Positions 9,254 to 18,629 are shown, counted from the first letter of the stretch. The stretch: 34,410 bases of DNA from Methylobacterium aquaticum (GCF_001043915.1 NZ_LABX01000011.1:1-34410), one strand, 5' to 3'. Program-made: numbers and translations. The notes: a model not told the origin generated them from the letters alone.

Positions 9254-12200
9254 CCATGACGACCTGCGGACGGTCTCGACGCTGCGCCGCCTGTTCCGGC
9301 GGCCGTCGCGGCGCTCGCCCCGCCGGCGGGCGAACCTGATCGGCCGGCTCCGCGTCGTCCTCGCCCTGCCGGTCATCGCGCTCGTCGTCCTGATCTCGGC
9401 GTGGTGGTTCGGGGCGATGCGCGTCGCCCTCGTCGCGGACGGGCCGACCTTCCAGCTCGATCGGCTGGTCGTGACGATCCCGCGCGGCACCGAGGTTCCG
9501 ATCGGCCGCGCGCACCTGCTCCAGCCGCCCGGGGAGAGTTCGGCCGAACTCGACCATGTCGGCCTGATCCACACGCCGTCGGGCGAGCTGCGCATCCGCA
9601 ACCGCGCGAAGGACCGCCGGCTCTCGCTCCAGCGGGCCGGCGGGGGGGCGGACGGCTTCTATGCCGACCGGGTCGAACTGACCGGCGGCCCGAAGGGGGC
9701 GGTCACGCGCATCCTCGTCGAAGGCCGCGAGGTGACCGTGAGCGATGCCGGAGACGACCGCTTCGACATCGCCGTCACGGGCATCGGCCGGTTCCGGCTG
9801 TCGATCGGCATCACGAGCCTGCGGGCCTGGCTCGGCGCGGGCTTCGGCTGGCAGCCGTCGGGCTGGGTGGCTCTGCATCAGGCCGGCCCCGACGGCACCC
9901 TCGGCAAGGCCGTCGACACCTGCGCCCCGGGGGGCTGGCGGGAAACCGCGCAGCGGATGGCGCAGCCGCTCATGATCCGCTGGTTTCGCCATGCCGAGAT
10001 GCCGGTCCTCTATCTCGGCGGCGACGTCACCTGCCGGACGCGCAACGCCTTCCAGATCGCCCTGCCCAGCCCGAAAGGTCTCGACGAACTCGCCATCACC
10101 TTCGGCACGGACGGCAAGCGGCTGTTCCTCGTCCCGGTCGGACGACAGAAGCGCAATCTGGTCGTCATCGAGCGCGATCGGCCCGGCTGCCCCGCCGGCG
10201 CTCCCTGCCGCCTCGCGCAGACCGGGCTGTTCGGCACCTCCTGGCTCGTCGCAGGGACGGGCGACGGCGGCGGCCGAGACCGGTCGGAGATCCAGGTCTC
10301 GCGCTTCGTCGCCGGCCGAACGAGCTATGACCTGACCGTCGCGCCGGCCGGCGACGGCGCCTGGCGGGCGACGATCCAGCCGCGCGCCAACGTCCCGCGA
10401 TTCTCGCAACAGGAGTGCCGGTGGTTCCTCGACCGCAAGCCGAAGGCGCCCGACATCGAGGACGCGCTCTGCCCGGAGCCGGTCCCGCCGCCGCCGCCGG
10501 GTGCCACGATCGCCGTCCACCCCACCTCGCCCGATCAGCTCTTCGACCGGAGGCTCCGCGAGCCGGGGCTGGAATGGATGGAGATCGCGAGCCGCTTCGT
10601 CGTCCTGGCCTGTGCTCTCCTCGTTGCCTTCCGGCTCGCCGATCCGGTTTCCGGGCCCGGCCGGCCGCCGTCGCCGGTGGCGTCGATCCTCATCCGCGCC
10701 CGGCGGATCGGACCCGTCATCGTCTCGGTGATCCTGGCGGCGATGCCCGAGATCCTCGCCCGGGTCACGCCCGCCGCGACGCCGTCCTTCGCCACCCTCT
10801 CCTTCGCGCTCACCATCGCCAACTGGGCTTTCGCCGGCATCGTGCTGTCCCTGGTGCCGCGCACCGGCCGGTGGCTCGGGCTCATGTGGGCGATCCTGAC
10901 CGGGCTCGCGGCGATCGGTGCCATCTCGCTCGCCACCTATGCCGGAGATGTCGGCACGACCCGGGCCGCGGGCCATCTCGTCAAGCACAAGCTCGCCTTC
11001 CTCGACCTCCTGCCGCCGATGGTGCTCGCCATCGTGACCGCCCAGCAGACGGTGCTGCGGCCGATGCTCGCCTCCCTCGTGCTGGACAACCGCGCCCGCT
11101 ACGCCGTGCTCCGCTGGATGGCGCCGGGTGCCCTGATCCTGCTGTTCCTGGTCTGGCTGCTCTTCGGCACCCAGCAGGGGCTCGGAAGCTTTCAGCCGGT
11201 CGAGGGCGGGAAATTCTGGTTCGTCGTCATGGTGGGGGCCATTCTGGTGTCCCTCGAGCGCAGCTCGCGCGCCGTGACGCTGAATCCGGGCGGCCTGTCA
11301 CGGGCGATATCCCTCCTCATCGCGCTCGCCTTCATGCTGGCGCTCTATGCCGTCCCGTTCCTGCGCAGCGACTACTCCCCGCTCCTCATCATCACGGCGA
11401 CCAGCCTGGTGCTGGTGCTGGTGCGGTTCCTGCCCGACCTCTGGCGGTGGACGCGCGCCCGTTTCCGGGTCCTGTCCGAGCGCATGCACCTGCCGATGCG
11501 CCTCCGCCCGCCGATCTACGAGCGCCCGATCCCGCTCATCGACTGGAAGGTTCGCCGTGGCACCAGCTTCGCCACGATCCTGGGCGCCACCACCGCCGCC
11601 CTCGGCCTCGCCGTGCTCGCCGTGGTCGTCTTCGGCGGCACCCTGTTCGCGCTCGCCCTTCGCCTCGATCCGCCCGAATGGCCGGACACGGTCGACCAGC
11701 AGGTGGCGGCGCTCGAAGCCTCGCTCGGGATCGGGCGGCGGGTGCCGATCGAGCGGGTGATGACCTGGATCGACCTGCGCTATCCGGACGACGCCGCGAG
11801 TCCGGGCGCGGCCAAGGCCAGGAGCCACGTCCGTTTCCGCGATATCGGATTTCAGGTCGTGCGGTCGCGCGTCGAGATCGAGGATGCCGAATGCGGATTG
11901 AGCCCGGAGATGAAGGGCCGCGTCGGCCTGCCGGGGCTCGGCCGGGCGCCGAACCAGGCGATCGAGCAATTCGCCTCCGCAGCCGCCCTGCTGTTCGGCC
12001 TGCGCCTCGACGAGGGCGGGGCGCTCTGCCAGCCGCGGGAGAGGCCCGACACCACCGACCCGGCAACCGCCACGACCATCCTCGATCCGCGCGGCGCGCA
12101 CACGATCCCGGTCGCCGAGAACGATTTTGCCGCCGCCTACCTGATCGCACGACACGGCGTCGCCGCCGCCATGCTGCTCTTTGCCTTCCAGTTCGCCTTC

Positions 12201-12512
12201 GTGATCCTGGCGATCGCGTCCTATGTCAGGCTCGTGTCTGTCAAGGGTGGTGATCGCAGCGATCAGATCGTTCGTTATCTTCTCAGCATCCTGCTTGCTG
12301 GAGCCGCAACCTTGTTCATCTTGCAATGGTCCCTCGCCTGGTCGAATTCGTTGGGCCTGATTCCTGTGATGGGTCAACCGATGACTTGGCTCGCTGCCGG
12401 AACCAGCCATCATCTCTTGATGGCCCTGCCCTGCTCTGTCACCATCCTGCTGGCGATGCGCTCCATGGCGCAGCCACCGGCGCGCCGCTCGCTGCGCGCG
12501 CCCCCTTTGTGA
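9237..12512 (+). CDS. Divergent SEDS-family (FtsW/RodA-like) membrane glycosyltransferase, 1091 aa
   Basis: GTG at 9237 overlaps the PBP gene by 17 nt and has GGAAAGG about 9 nt upstream. Layout: Arg-rich cytoplasmic tail, first membrane helix (about 38-60), ~390-residue Cys-containing exported region, then about ten hydrophobic segments from residue 450 on. SEDS hallmarks appear in the right order: F-Q-P-V-E-G-G-K (652-659; compare QPSE..K of RodA/FtsW), F-Q-V-V-R-S (from 872; compare YQvvqS), I-P-V-A-E-N-D963-F-A-A-A-Y (compare LPEahtDFIF, whose Asp is catalytic), and G-L-I-P-V-M-G-Q-P (about 1040-1048) with a Ser/Gly segment after it. The predicted role is lipid II polymerisation with the adjacent PBP. 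Canonical SEDS proteins are only ~370-400 aa; here there is a large N-terminal exported domain and a loop of ~150 residues (811-965). The assignment rests on motif order and context, not on a profile search. Confidence 0.72.
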   Translation: MPLAADHDDLRTVSTLRRLFRRPSRRSPRRRANLIGRLRVVLALPVIALVVLISAWWFGAMRVALVADGPTFQLDRLVVTIPRGTEVPIGRAHLLQPPGESSAELDHVGLIHTPSGELRIRNRAKDRRLSLQRAGGGADGFYADRVELTGGPKGAVTRILVEGREVTVSDAGDDRFDIAVTGIGRFRLSIGITSLRAWLGAGFGWQPSGWVALHQAGPDGTLGKAVDTCAPGGWRETAQRMAQPLMIRWFRHAEMPVLYLGGDVTCRTRNAFQIALPSPKGLDELAITFGTDGKRLFLVPVGRQKRNLVVIERDRPGCPAGAPCRLAQTGLFGTSWLVAGTGDGGGRDRSEIQVSRFVAGRTSYDLTVAPAGDGAWRATIQPRANVPRFSQQECRWFLDRKPKAPDIEDALCPEPVPPPPPGATIAVHPTSPDQLFDRRLREPGLEWMEIASRFVVLACALLVAFRLADPVSGPGRPPSPVASILIRARRIGPVIVSVILAAMPEILARVTPAATPSFATLSFALTIANWAFAGIVLSLVPRTGRWLGLMWAILTGLAAIGAISLATYAGDVGTTRAAGHLVKHKLAFLDLLPPMVLAIVTAQQTVLRPMLASLVLDNRARYAVLRWMAPGALILLFLVWLLFGTQQGLGSFQPVEGGKFWFVVMVGAILVSLERSSRAVTLNPGGLSRAISLLIALAFMLALYAVPFLRSDYSPLLIITATSLVLVLVRFLPDLWRWTRARFRVLSERMHLPMRLRPPIYERPIPLIDWKVRRGTSFATILGATTAALGLAVLAVVVFGGTLFALALRLDPPEWPDTVDQQVAALEASLGIGRRVPIERVMTWIDLRYPDDAASPGAAKARSHVRFRDIGFQVVRSRVEIEDAECGLSPEMKGRVGLPGLGRAPNQAIEQFASAAALLFGLRLDEGGALCQPRERPDTTDPATATTILDPRGAHTIPVAENDFAAAYLIARHGVAAAMLLFAFQFAFVILAIASYVRLVSVKGGDRSDQIVRYLLSILLAGAATLFILQWSLAWSNSLGLIPVMGQPMTWLAAGTSHHLLMALPCSVTILLAMRSMAQPPARRSLRAPPL

Positions 12513-12556
12513 CCAATCCTGGCGGTTGACGACGCTCCGGCCAAAAGGGGGACAGG

Positions 12557-14902
12557 GTGACGCAGTCATCGATGCACGAAGCACAGGATCCGGGAACGGT
12601 GGCGCGCGCCGGCCTCTCCGCCGTCTGGGGCCTCATCGGCCTCGTTCTGCTGGTGGCGATCGGCACGACGATCAATGGTCTGTTCCAGCTCACCGGCAAG
12701 CTGTACTACGCGGTCCCGTTCGGACTGGTCACGCAGGTCATCCTGCTGATCGTGTCGCTCAATCTCGGCCGCGACGTCGCCCGCCTGGTGACCGGCCGGT
12801 CGGCCGAGATCGTCGGGACGGGGTCCGCCCGGCGCCTGCGAGGCGCCTTCCTGATCTTTGTCTACCTGCTCTTCTTCTCGATCTGCTGGTTCTTCGCGTT
12901 TTCCACCTACTACGAGATCTTCCGCAGCCGCGGCGACGACATCGAGGCGACGGCGACCCAGGCGGCGCAGTTCAACGATCTCGTTCTGACCAAGTTGCGC
13001 ACGTCGATCGAGACCAAGAACTCGGACGCGATCCGGGATCTCACGAACAACCAGGCATTCAAGGATTATGTTTCGCAATCCGGTCTTATTCGAGATCTGA
13101 TTTCAAGGCCGGACGTGAGCAACGACATCGCCGAAAAGTTCCGCACGGCCTCCACGAAAGCGGCGAATGACCGACGCCAGGAAATCAAAAACTTGGAAGA
13201 AAAGATCAAGAAAATCAACGAAGACGAGGTCGCTCAGCAAGCCGAGCGCGACAAGAGAAAGCGCGACCTCGCGACGAAACAGGCCAGTCTCAATGCCCTG
13301 CCGGCCCGCAATACCGATCTGCTCCGGGCGATCGAGCAGGAACGAACGGGCGTTCTTCCCCCGCCGCAGCGCGGCAGCATCGACGCAGCCGGACCGGCGC
13401 CGGATGCCAACCCGGCGCCGCCGCGGCCGGCGCAATCGGCGGCCGCCCGGATTCCCGCCAAGAGCCTGGCCTCCACGCTGGTCCCGTCGAAAGCCTGTTC
13501 CATCGACCGTGCGCCTGGTTCGGGAGCCTGCTTGACGGCCCTCATGGAGGCGCAGAAGGCGTTGGCGACCGAGGAGCGCGCCCTCAGATCGGCCATTGCC
13601 GATCATAACGCGAAGATGCCCGCGTTGATCGGCGCGTTGGATGCCTTGGCGGGCCAGCGGGACGAGCTGAGAAATCGGGTGAACACGTTGATGTCCCAAT
13701 CGGGAACGGCGATGTCGACCGAACTCGATGCTGGCGGATTGGGCAATGCCATCAGCGACTTTCGAAAGTCGCCGAATGGCGCCACCCTTCAGCGGCTGGT
13801 CGGCCTCTGTCGGCCTGTCGAGGATGCCTTGCGGCAGACATCGCTGCTGGCCAAGGAGAACCTGAGCAAGTTCGAGTGCCGGCCGGAGGCGCTGGTCGCC
13901 GAGACGGACAGGGTCGATGAGACGCGGGCGCTCGTCAGCGCCTTCGAGAAGCGGTGCGGCGCGACCGCGGCCGGCGAACAGGCAGCCCTGACCGTGTCGG
14001 CGATGCGCAAGGATTTCGACGAGGGAAAGATCCTGAATCGTGATGAGCGGCTCGGCCAAGCCTTCGACGCGCTCAGCCGCGAGATCATCGCCCCGTGCCT
14101 GGAACTCGCCAGCCGCGCCGGGGTCTCGACGGACGAAGCCAACAGCGCCGGCCGGCGGTTCCTCGCGAAAGTCAATCCCCGTCAGACCGAGTTCTCCCGC
14201 GCGGTCAACACGGCGGGGCTGGTCGGGCAGCTGGACGCGACGCCGCCGGCCTATCTCGCCGCCGTGTTCGCCGCCGCCCAGGAGCTTGCGATCCTGCTCC
14301 TGTCGATCCTGCGCGACCTGAACAGCGGCGTGCGCGCGGCCAAGCCCGACGAGCCGTCCCGCCCGCCGCCCGACATCGACTGGGCCCTGCGTCCCGACGA
14401 TCCCGCCAACGTCGCCGCGGCCAAGAAGCTCCTGGTGATGATCGGCCAGGCTGGCGCGGCGACGCTCCCGGCCCATTACGCCGAGGACGAGAAGCCCGAT
14501 ATCCAGGCCAACATGCATCAGATCGTCCGTGACCTGACACGCAAGCGTCTGGCGAAGAAAGCGATGTTCGGCTCCAGCCTGCATCTCTCGCCCGAGGCGA
14601 TCGTCGAGCTGGAACGGCGGGTCGTCGACTATCACGCTGCCGCGACCCGTCCTGAGCCGGCGCGTGCCACGGAGCCACCGCGTCAGCCCCCCGAGACCGC
14701 TCCCGGCGCGTCCACGACCGGCCCGGCTCCGCCGCCGCGGCAGCCGGACGTGCCGGATCCTCCGGCGGCAGCGGCGCGGACGACAGGTTCGACTGGGATG
14801 AACGCCACCAATACGTCGGCCAGGAGACCTGCCGGGTCGCCGTTTTTCGACGAGCGGCGGACGGTCGGGGTGACGATGGATGCCGACGACGATCGCATCT
14901 GA
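12557..14902 (+). CDS. Membrane protein with coiled-coil exported region, 781 aa
   Basis: GTG at 12557 has an A-GGGGG ribosome site a few nt upstream; ATG at 12572 is an alternative. Three membrane helices (about residues 20-43, 52-70, 97-118) precede long charged heptad-like stretches (about 200-265 and 330-385) and a fourth hydrophobic segment (565-586), then a Pro-rich tail. The Arg-rich loop between helices 2 and 3 should be cytoplasmic, which would put the coiled coil and its cysteines (about 314-530) in the periplasm and the Pro-rich tail back in the cytoplasm. I recognise no enzymatic domain. It sits 44 nt behind the SEDS gene as the last gene of the run, so a structural or linker role spanning the inner membrane is inferred. 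Confidence 0.75.
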   Translation: MTQSSMHEAQDPGTVARAGLSAVWGLIGLVLLVAIGTTINGLFQLTGKLYYAVPFGLVTQVILLIVSLNLGRDVARLVTGRSAEIVGTGSARRLRGAFLIFVYLLFFSICWFFAFSTYYEIFRSRGDDIEATATQAAQFNDLVLTKLRTSIETKNSDAIRDLTNNQAFKDYVSQSGLIRDLISRPDVSNDIAEKFRTASTKAANDRRQEIKNLEEKIKKINEDEVAQQAERDKRKRDLATKQASLNALPARNTDLLRAIEQERTGVLPPPQRGSIDAAGPAPDANPAPPRPAQSAAARIPAKSLASTLVPSKACSIDRAPGSGACLTALMEAQKALATEERALRSAIADHNAKMPALIGALDALAGQRDELRNRVNTLMSQSGTAMSTELDAGGLGNAISDFRKSPNGATLQRLVGLCRPVEDALRQTSLLAKENLSKFECRPEALVAETDRVDETRALVSAFEKRCGATAAGEQAALTVSAMRKDFDEGKILNRDERLGQAFDALSREIIAPCLELASRAGVSTDEANSAGRRFLAKVNPRQTEFSRAVNTAGLVGQLDATPPAYLAAVFAAAQELAILLLSILRDLNSGVRAAKPDEPSRPPPDIDWALRPDDPANVAAAKKLLVMIGQAGAATLPAHYAEDEKPDIQANMHQIVRDLTRKRLAKKAMFGSSLHLSPEAIVELERRVVDYHAAATRPEPARATEPPRQPPETAPGASTTGPAPPPRQPDVPDPPAAAARTTGSTGMNATNTSARRPAGSPFFDERRTVGVTMDADDDRI

Positions 14903-15049
14903 CGGCGGCGGCTCTCCGTCCGACCGCTCGTTGCCTCGCTGCGGGATGTCGTCGCCTGGCTGCGAGATGACGGGACCCGGGTTCGGCAGGAGCGGATCAT
15001 CCCCTGCCGACCATCGTCCCCTGCCGCCGATGGTGCGAGGCGGCGCGGG
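14903..15049. other. Convergent intergenic gap, no clear terminator
   Basis: The stops of the coiled-coil gene and the minus-strand 627-aa gene face one another across 147 bp. The stretch is GC-rich with repeated CCCCTGCCGACC-like words, but I see no hairpin followed by a T-run in either direction. Confidence 0.5.
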
Positions 15050-16933
15050 TCAGCGTCCAGACGATTTCATGCGGTACCGGTTCAACCAGTCCAGATCCTC
15101 ACGTATCTTTTCGTTCGAGGCGCTGCGCAGCTTGCCGCGCTGAGGCAAGTCGGTGATCGACTTGACCTCCAGCTTATCCGAGAGCGTGCAATACGACAGG
15201 GCCGACGACCTCTCGGCGTCTCCGCGGGCGAGGCGCATACAAAGAGACTTCTCGACCACGTCGAGGATCAGGGCGTCGCCCGGCGCGGCGCTCAGCTCGG
15301 GCTGGTTTTTGCGGTTCAGGAGTTCATCGAACTTGTGCCGGTGAAAAACCGTCAGGTTGGCGTTCTCCGACAAGTTCGCAGCGTAGGCCGCCAAGTCTGG
15401 ATCGTTTCTGACGATGTCCCTCTCGGTCTTATTCAAGAACCCCAGACGGCCGATGAAGACATCGGCCGTTTTGAGGAACAGCGGCAGCCAGGATTGTTGC
15501 TGGGCACCAGGGTGGCCCGACACCTTCGTCCACTGCGCCTTGACAAGCAAGACTTCGCAGAGCGTGAAGCGATCAAGCAGCCTCTCGCGTCCTTGCAGTC
15601 CCAGGAGCAACGCGAGCAAGAGGTGGGCCGGCGGGATCTGCGACGCCCAGAATGGATCCCAGTGACGCAGCATCCGGTGAGTGTCCGGATCGGACGCGAA
15701 GGCGAAGAGATCCGCGATGTCCTCGTCTGACGCTGGGTTGCCGGTCCGGACGCGATCGACACGAATCGTGAAGTCGGACAGCGTCCGGTCGCACAGGGCC
15801 TCGGCCGTGGCCGGGGAGATGGTGCGTGCGGGCATCGCGCTTCTGGTGGCACGGTCGGCGGGGCTCGCCGGACCGATGGACGGTGCCGCATCGGGCGGGC
15901 GCCTGCCGAACTGGCTCGTCAAGGCCAGGTGCGCCTGCTCGACGGTGAGCGGCGCCTCGGGCCTTGCGCGCGGGCGCGCCGGCTCGGTTCGCGCCGCGGC
16001 CGCGTCCTGCGTCCGGAGATGGCGGCCGTACTGGATCCCGGTCGAGGCGGTCTCGGGGGCCGGCCGGGCCGCGCTGCCGCCCTGGCGGGGATAGCGGCGG
16101 TTGAGCGGCTTCACGAGTTGCCGGAAGCGGGCGCGGGCCCCCGACGGAACGGGCGTCGACGACACCGACGACGTCAGAACGAGGCCGTAGCGGACGGAAT
16201 GCGGCGAGAGGCCACAGATGATCTGGAAGCGCGGCGCGATCTGTCGTCCCGCCTCGTCCATCACCGCCAGGGCGAGGGCGAGATCGTCGAGGAAAGCGGT
16301 GACCCGCATCGACGGATCGTCGAAGGCGTCATCGCCCAGGACGACCACGGAATCCGGGGACTCGAAGGCATGGACGATCCGGGCAAGCCTGTCTTCGCGC
16401 CGGCTGCCCCAGGCGTCGAGGCTCGCCTCCGTCACGGTCTCGGGAGGCTCGAAGTCATGCTCGACCGGGGCGACGTCGAGGCGCTGTGAGGGCGGCGTGC
16501 CGACGAGGTCCGGATGGCAGGCGATGTCGCCGAACCACCGCGGAAAGGCCGGGGGAACGCTCGACCAGCCGCGGGGAGCCGCGATCTGCATCATGGTCGC
16601 CTGGAGGAAGGTGCGGCCGGCATTCCCGTCACCGCTTTCCGACAGGTGCCGGGCGCGCATGGCGACGAAGCCATCCTCGATCAGGCGGAACAGCAGGATT
16701 CCGTCGGCGCGGAACGGTTCGTCCGTCCGGTCCGCTTGAAGCGACGCGCCGTCGAGCAGGCGGGCCGGCAGCAGCCGATCGGGATGACGCAGGCCGTTCG
16801 TCCGGTAGGTCGTGCAAAAGCCTCCACCCGGGGCCACATGGCCGCCCCGCGACACGACGAGCTTGCCATAGTGCATCTCTTCGAGCTTCACGGTTCCGCG
16901 TCCACGCAATCGGGGCGCCCCGACGGAATTCAT
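15050..16933 (-). CDS. Unknown protein of the GTPase cluster, 627 aa
   Basis: ATG at 16933 is preceded by GGGGAGAG about 9 nt upstream. The protein is soluble in appearance, with no signal peptide or membrane helix. An N-terminal alpha/beta module (about residues 1-260) begins around M-H-Y-G-K-L-V-V-S-R-G-G-H. A low-complexity Pro/Ala/Arg stretch (about 270-360) separates it from a helical C-terminal module (about 375-600, rich in Leu). No catalytic motif is obvious. The N-terminal module and that of the 866-aa protein both contain a G-R...T-F-x-x-A stretch, a very weak hint that they share a fold. I considered GTPase-associated protein 1 (GAP1) families, which are encoded beside TRAFAC GTPases in bacteria, but cannot confirm it by eye. 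It lies 229 nt downstream of the GTPase gene on the same strand and may be co-transcribed. Confidence 0.72.
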   Translation of the reverse strand: MNSVGAPRLRGRGTVKLEEMHYGKLVVSRGGHVAPGGGFCTTYRTNGLRHPDRLLPARLLDGASLQADRTDEPFRADGILLFRLIEDGFVAMRARHLSESGDGNAGRTFLQATMMQIAAPRGWSSVPPAFPRWFGDIACHPDLVGTPPSQRLDVAPVEHDFEPPETVTEASLDAWGSRREDRLARIVHAFESPDSVVVLGDDAFDDPSMRVTAFLDDLALALAVMDEAGRQIAPRFQIICGLSPHSVRYGLVLTSSVSSTPVPSGARARFRQLVKPLNRRYPRQGGSAARPAPETASTGIQYGRHLRTQDAAAARTEPARPRARPEAPLTVEQAHLALTSQFGRRPPDAAPSIGPASPADRATRSAMPARTISPATAEALCDRTLSDFTIRVDRVRTGNPASDEDIADLFAFASDPDTHRMLRHWDPFWASQIPPAHLLLALLLGLQGRERLLDRFTLCEVLLVKAQWTKVSGHPGAQQQSWLPLFLKTADVFIGRLGFLNKTERDIVRNDPDLAAYAANLSENANLTVFHRHKFDELLNRKNQPELSAAPGDALILDVVEKSLCMRLARGDAERSSALSYCTLSDKLEVKSITDLPQRGKLRSASNEKIREDLDWLNRYRMKSSGR

Positions 16934-17162
16934 GGTACCGCTCTCCCCTGGTGCGGCGCCATTCTCGCGTCAGTATGGTTAACAAAATCTCGCCGCCGCA
17001 CGGCTTTCCGCCGTCCGCCCTGCCCGATTCCGCGCCCAACCCTCGCATCGGCAGCTTGGGCGCGCCGATGGCATGTCCGCCTGTGACGCCGCAATCGGCC
17101 GCCCGCCGGGTAGGCCGGGGCGAGCACCCTGCGCCGGTCGATCGCGTCATCGGGACGCTCGA

Positions 17163-18446
17163 TCACAAGTCGATATCCACCCGATTCAAGAGGTCTCGTG
17201 CTTTTTTGAACCAGCCGCCGCTGTCATTTTTGGACGCCTTCTTGGGGCCCGCATCGGGTTGCGGGGGCTCCGGCGGAGGTTCCGGCTTCGCCTTCCGCGT
17301 GGCCGGTTCGTCTTGGGGGGATGTGGTACCGGGTCCGGTGGGCCCCTGCTCCTTCGGCTCGAACGGGTCGGGGCGCAGCCATGCCGTGCGGTCGAGCGGA
17401 TCGTAGCTCGCCTGACGCTTGGCTCTCGCGATCGACACGAAATACGGATTGGCCAGTCCCGTCGCCGCGTAGACGAACGGATCGGCGTTGAGAAAGGGGA
17501 AGTGGCGCTGCTTCCTGTAGGCGGGGAGCGGCACCTTGAACGACGATGGGCTGTTGCCCGACAGAACCTGCCCGGCGACCTCCTCCGGGCTCACGTCGGG
17601 ATCGAGATTGACGCAGCCGAAATCGGGCAGGAAGCCGAACGAGGAGGTCGGGACGAACACGATCTTGTAGCGCCCGCCTTCGCTGACATCGTACTTCGCG
17701 ATGGTCCGTTCGAAACTGGCGCCGTGTCCACGCTTCTCCACCACGCGGTTGATGACGGCGGTCACGACCCGCGGATCCACGGCGATCCGGAACGCCTCGC
17801 AGCCGAATTCCGTGAACAGCGCGTCGTAGCGCGTCAGCGCGATGACGACGGGCCGTGGTGCGGCGGCCGGGCCGGCCGGCGGGCTCGCGTCGTTCGTATC
17901 GAATGCCTTCAGCAACCGGTCGAGTTGCGCGATGAAATCAGGATCGTCCGCATCGGAGAACGGCACGACGACGACGAAGCCCTTGCATTGGGACAGCTCC
18001 GCGACCAGCCGTCTGCGATCCGCGTGGTGTGTCGGATCATGCGGGCCCCGATTGAATGTATGCTCGCCGGCCGCGTCCGTAATCGCCATCTTCAGCACGG
18101 TTCGGTCGAGCGGACCGCCGGACTCGTGGAAACTCAGCGTATAGTGGCGGGTCACGACATCCGTTGGAAGCGTCGCGTCTATTTCGGTGTGCAAAGCGGA
18201 GCTGTGCTTATCCGATGAGTCACCATTGCCGCCATTGAGAATCCATATTTTTTCGTCCGTCCGATCGCCATTGCTCGATCCGTCTTTTCTTGGTCCGGAT
18301 GATACCTCAACGATGGGATTGAAGATGCCGGGAAATCCGTGCCGTCCACGATCCAGGGCTTCGTGGAAAGTTTCGAAGATGTTCGACTTGCCGGCAGATT
18401 TGGGCCCGACCAGTCCAATTCTGATTTCGTCCGGCGACGCCGCCAT
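17163..18446 (-). CDS. P-loop GTPase of uncertain subfamily, 427 aa
   Basis: Using the ATG at 18446, the G1/Walker A loop is G14-P-K-S-A-G-K-S21, G3 is D124-A-A-G127, the base-specificity loop is T205-R-Y-D208 (in place of NKxD), and V-P-T-S-S (about 265-269) fits G5. This is a GTPase core of ~330 residues, followed by a Pro/Lys-rich linker (about 365-405) and a short amphipathic C-terminal helix. No membrane segment is present, so it is probably cytoplasmic. The open frame continues to a TTG at 18497, but that start lies inside a dispersed repeat and is unlikely. Family knowledge: TRAFAC-type GTPases with degenerate G4 loops occur in bacterial multi-gene systems with dedicated partner proteins; the neighbours here fit that pattern. 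A switch role for the envelope machinery encoded upstream is inference. Confidence 0.82.
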   Translation of the reverse strand: MAASPDEIRIGLVGPKSAGKSNIFETFHEALDRGRHGFPGIFNPIVEVSSGPRKDGSSNGDRTDEKIWILNGGNGDSSDKHSSALHTEIDATLPTDVVTRHYTLSFHESGGPLDRTVLKMAITDAAGEHTFNRGPHDPTHHADRRRLVAELSQCKGFVVVVPFSDADDPDFIAQLDRLLKAFDTNDASPPAGPAAAPRPVVIALTRYDALFTEFGCEAFRIAVDPRVVTAVINRVVEKRGHGASFERTIAKYDVSEGGRYKIVFVPTSSFGFLPDFGCVNLDPDVSPEEVAGQVLSGNSPSSFKVPLPAYRKQRHFPFLNADPFVYAATGLANPYFVSIARAKRQASYDPLDRTAWLRPDPFEPKEQGPTGPGTTSPQDEPATRKAKPEPPPEPPQPDAGPKKASKNDSGGWFKKARDLLNRVDIDL

Positions 18447-18477
18447 GTCTTGAAGCCCCGGATTCGCGCGCAGTTCG

Positions 18478-18582
18478 CTAGAGCATTTTCCGACCAAGTG
18501 GACGCCGGTGGTCGCAGAAAATGCGGCACAACCAAATGCCTAGAGCACTGCCCGATTGCAGCGTGATCGGGCAGTGCTCTAG
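18478..18582. repeat. CTAGAG-ended small repeat, copy A, with a 17-bp perfect stem
   Basis: Starts CTAGAGCATTTTCCGAC, shares the interior ...GAAAATGCGGCA with copies B-D, then departs from them and ends in an inverted repeat: CTAGAGCACTGCCCGAT (18540-18556) against ATCGGGCAGTGCTCTAG (18566-18582), 9-nt loop. It occupies the promoter gap between the divergent GTPase and 866-aa genes, so it may affect expression of both. The outer ends CTAGAGC/GCTCTAG are inverted, as in a MITE-like element. Confidence 0.75.
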
Positions 18583-18629
18583 CCTTTCGGCGGATTATCG
18601 GCGATGCTCGGGAGAACGCAAAGCCCAAA

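Noticed and set aside
5990..9601. A 1203-codon minus-strand ORF opposite the PBP gene.
   Set aside because: Antisense shadow: Arg-rich with no domain, while the plus strand has complete transpeptidase motifs.
282..14902. Interpretation of the operon as a type VI or type IV secretion cluster.
   Set aside because: No contractile-sheath, VirB or ATPase signature of those systems; the PBP and SEDS motifs explain the membrane genes better.
16930..17166. A 78-codon minus-strand ORF whose GTG overlaps the GTPase stop.
   Set aside because: The overlap is attractive, but the product is Arg-rich and featureless and has no ribosome site beyond chance.
18447..18497. Extended TTG start for the GTPase.
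   Set aside because: The extra 17 residues are encoded partly by the mobile repeat; ATG at 18446 is followed at once by the GTPase fold.
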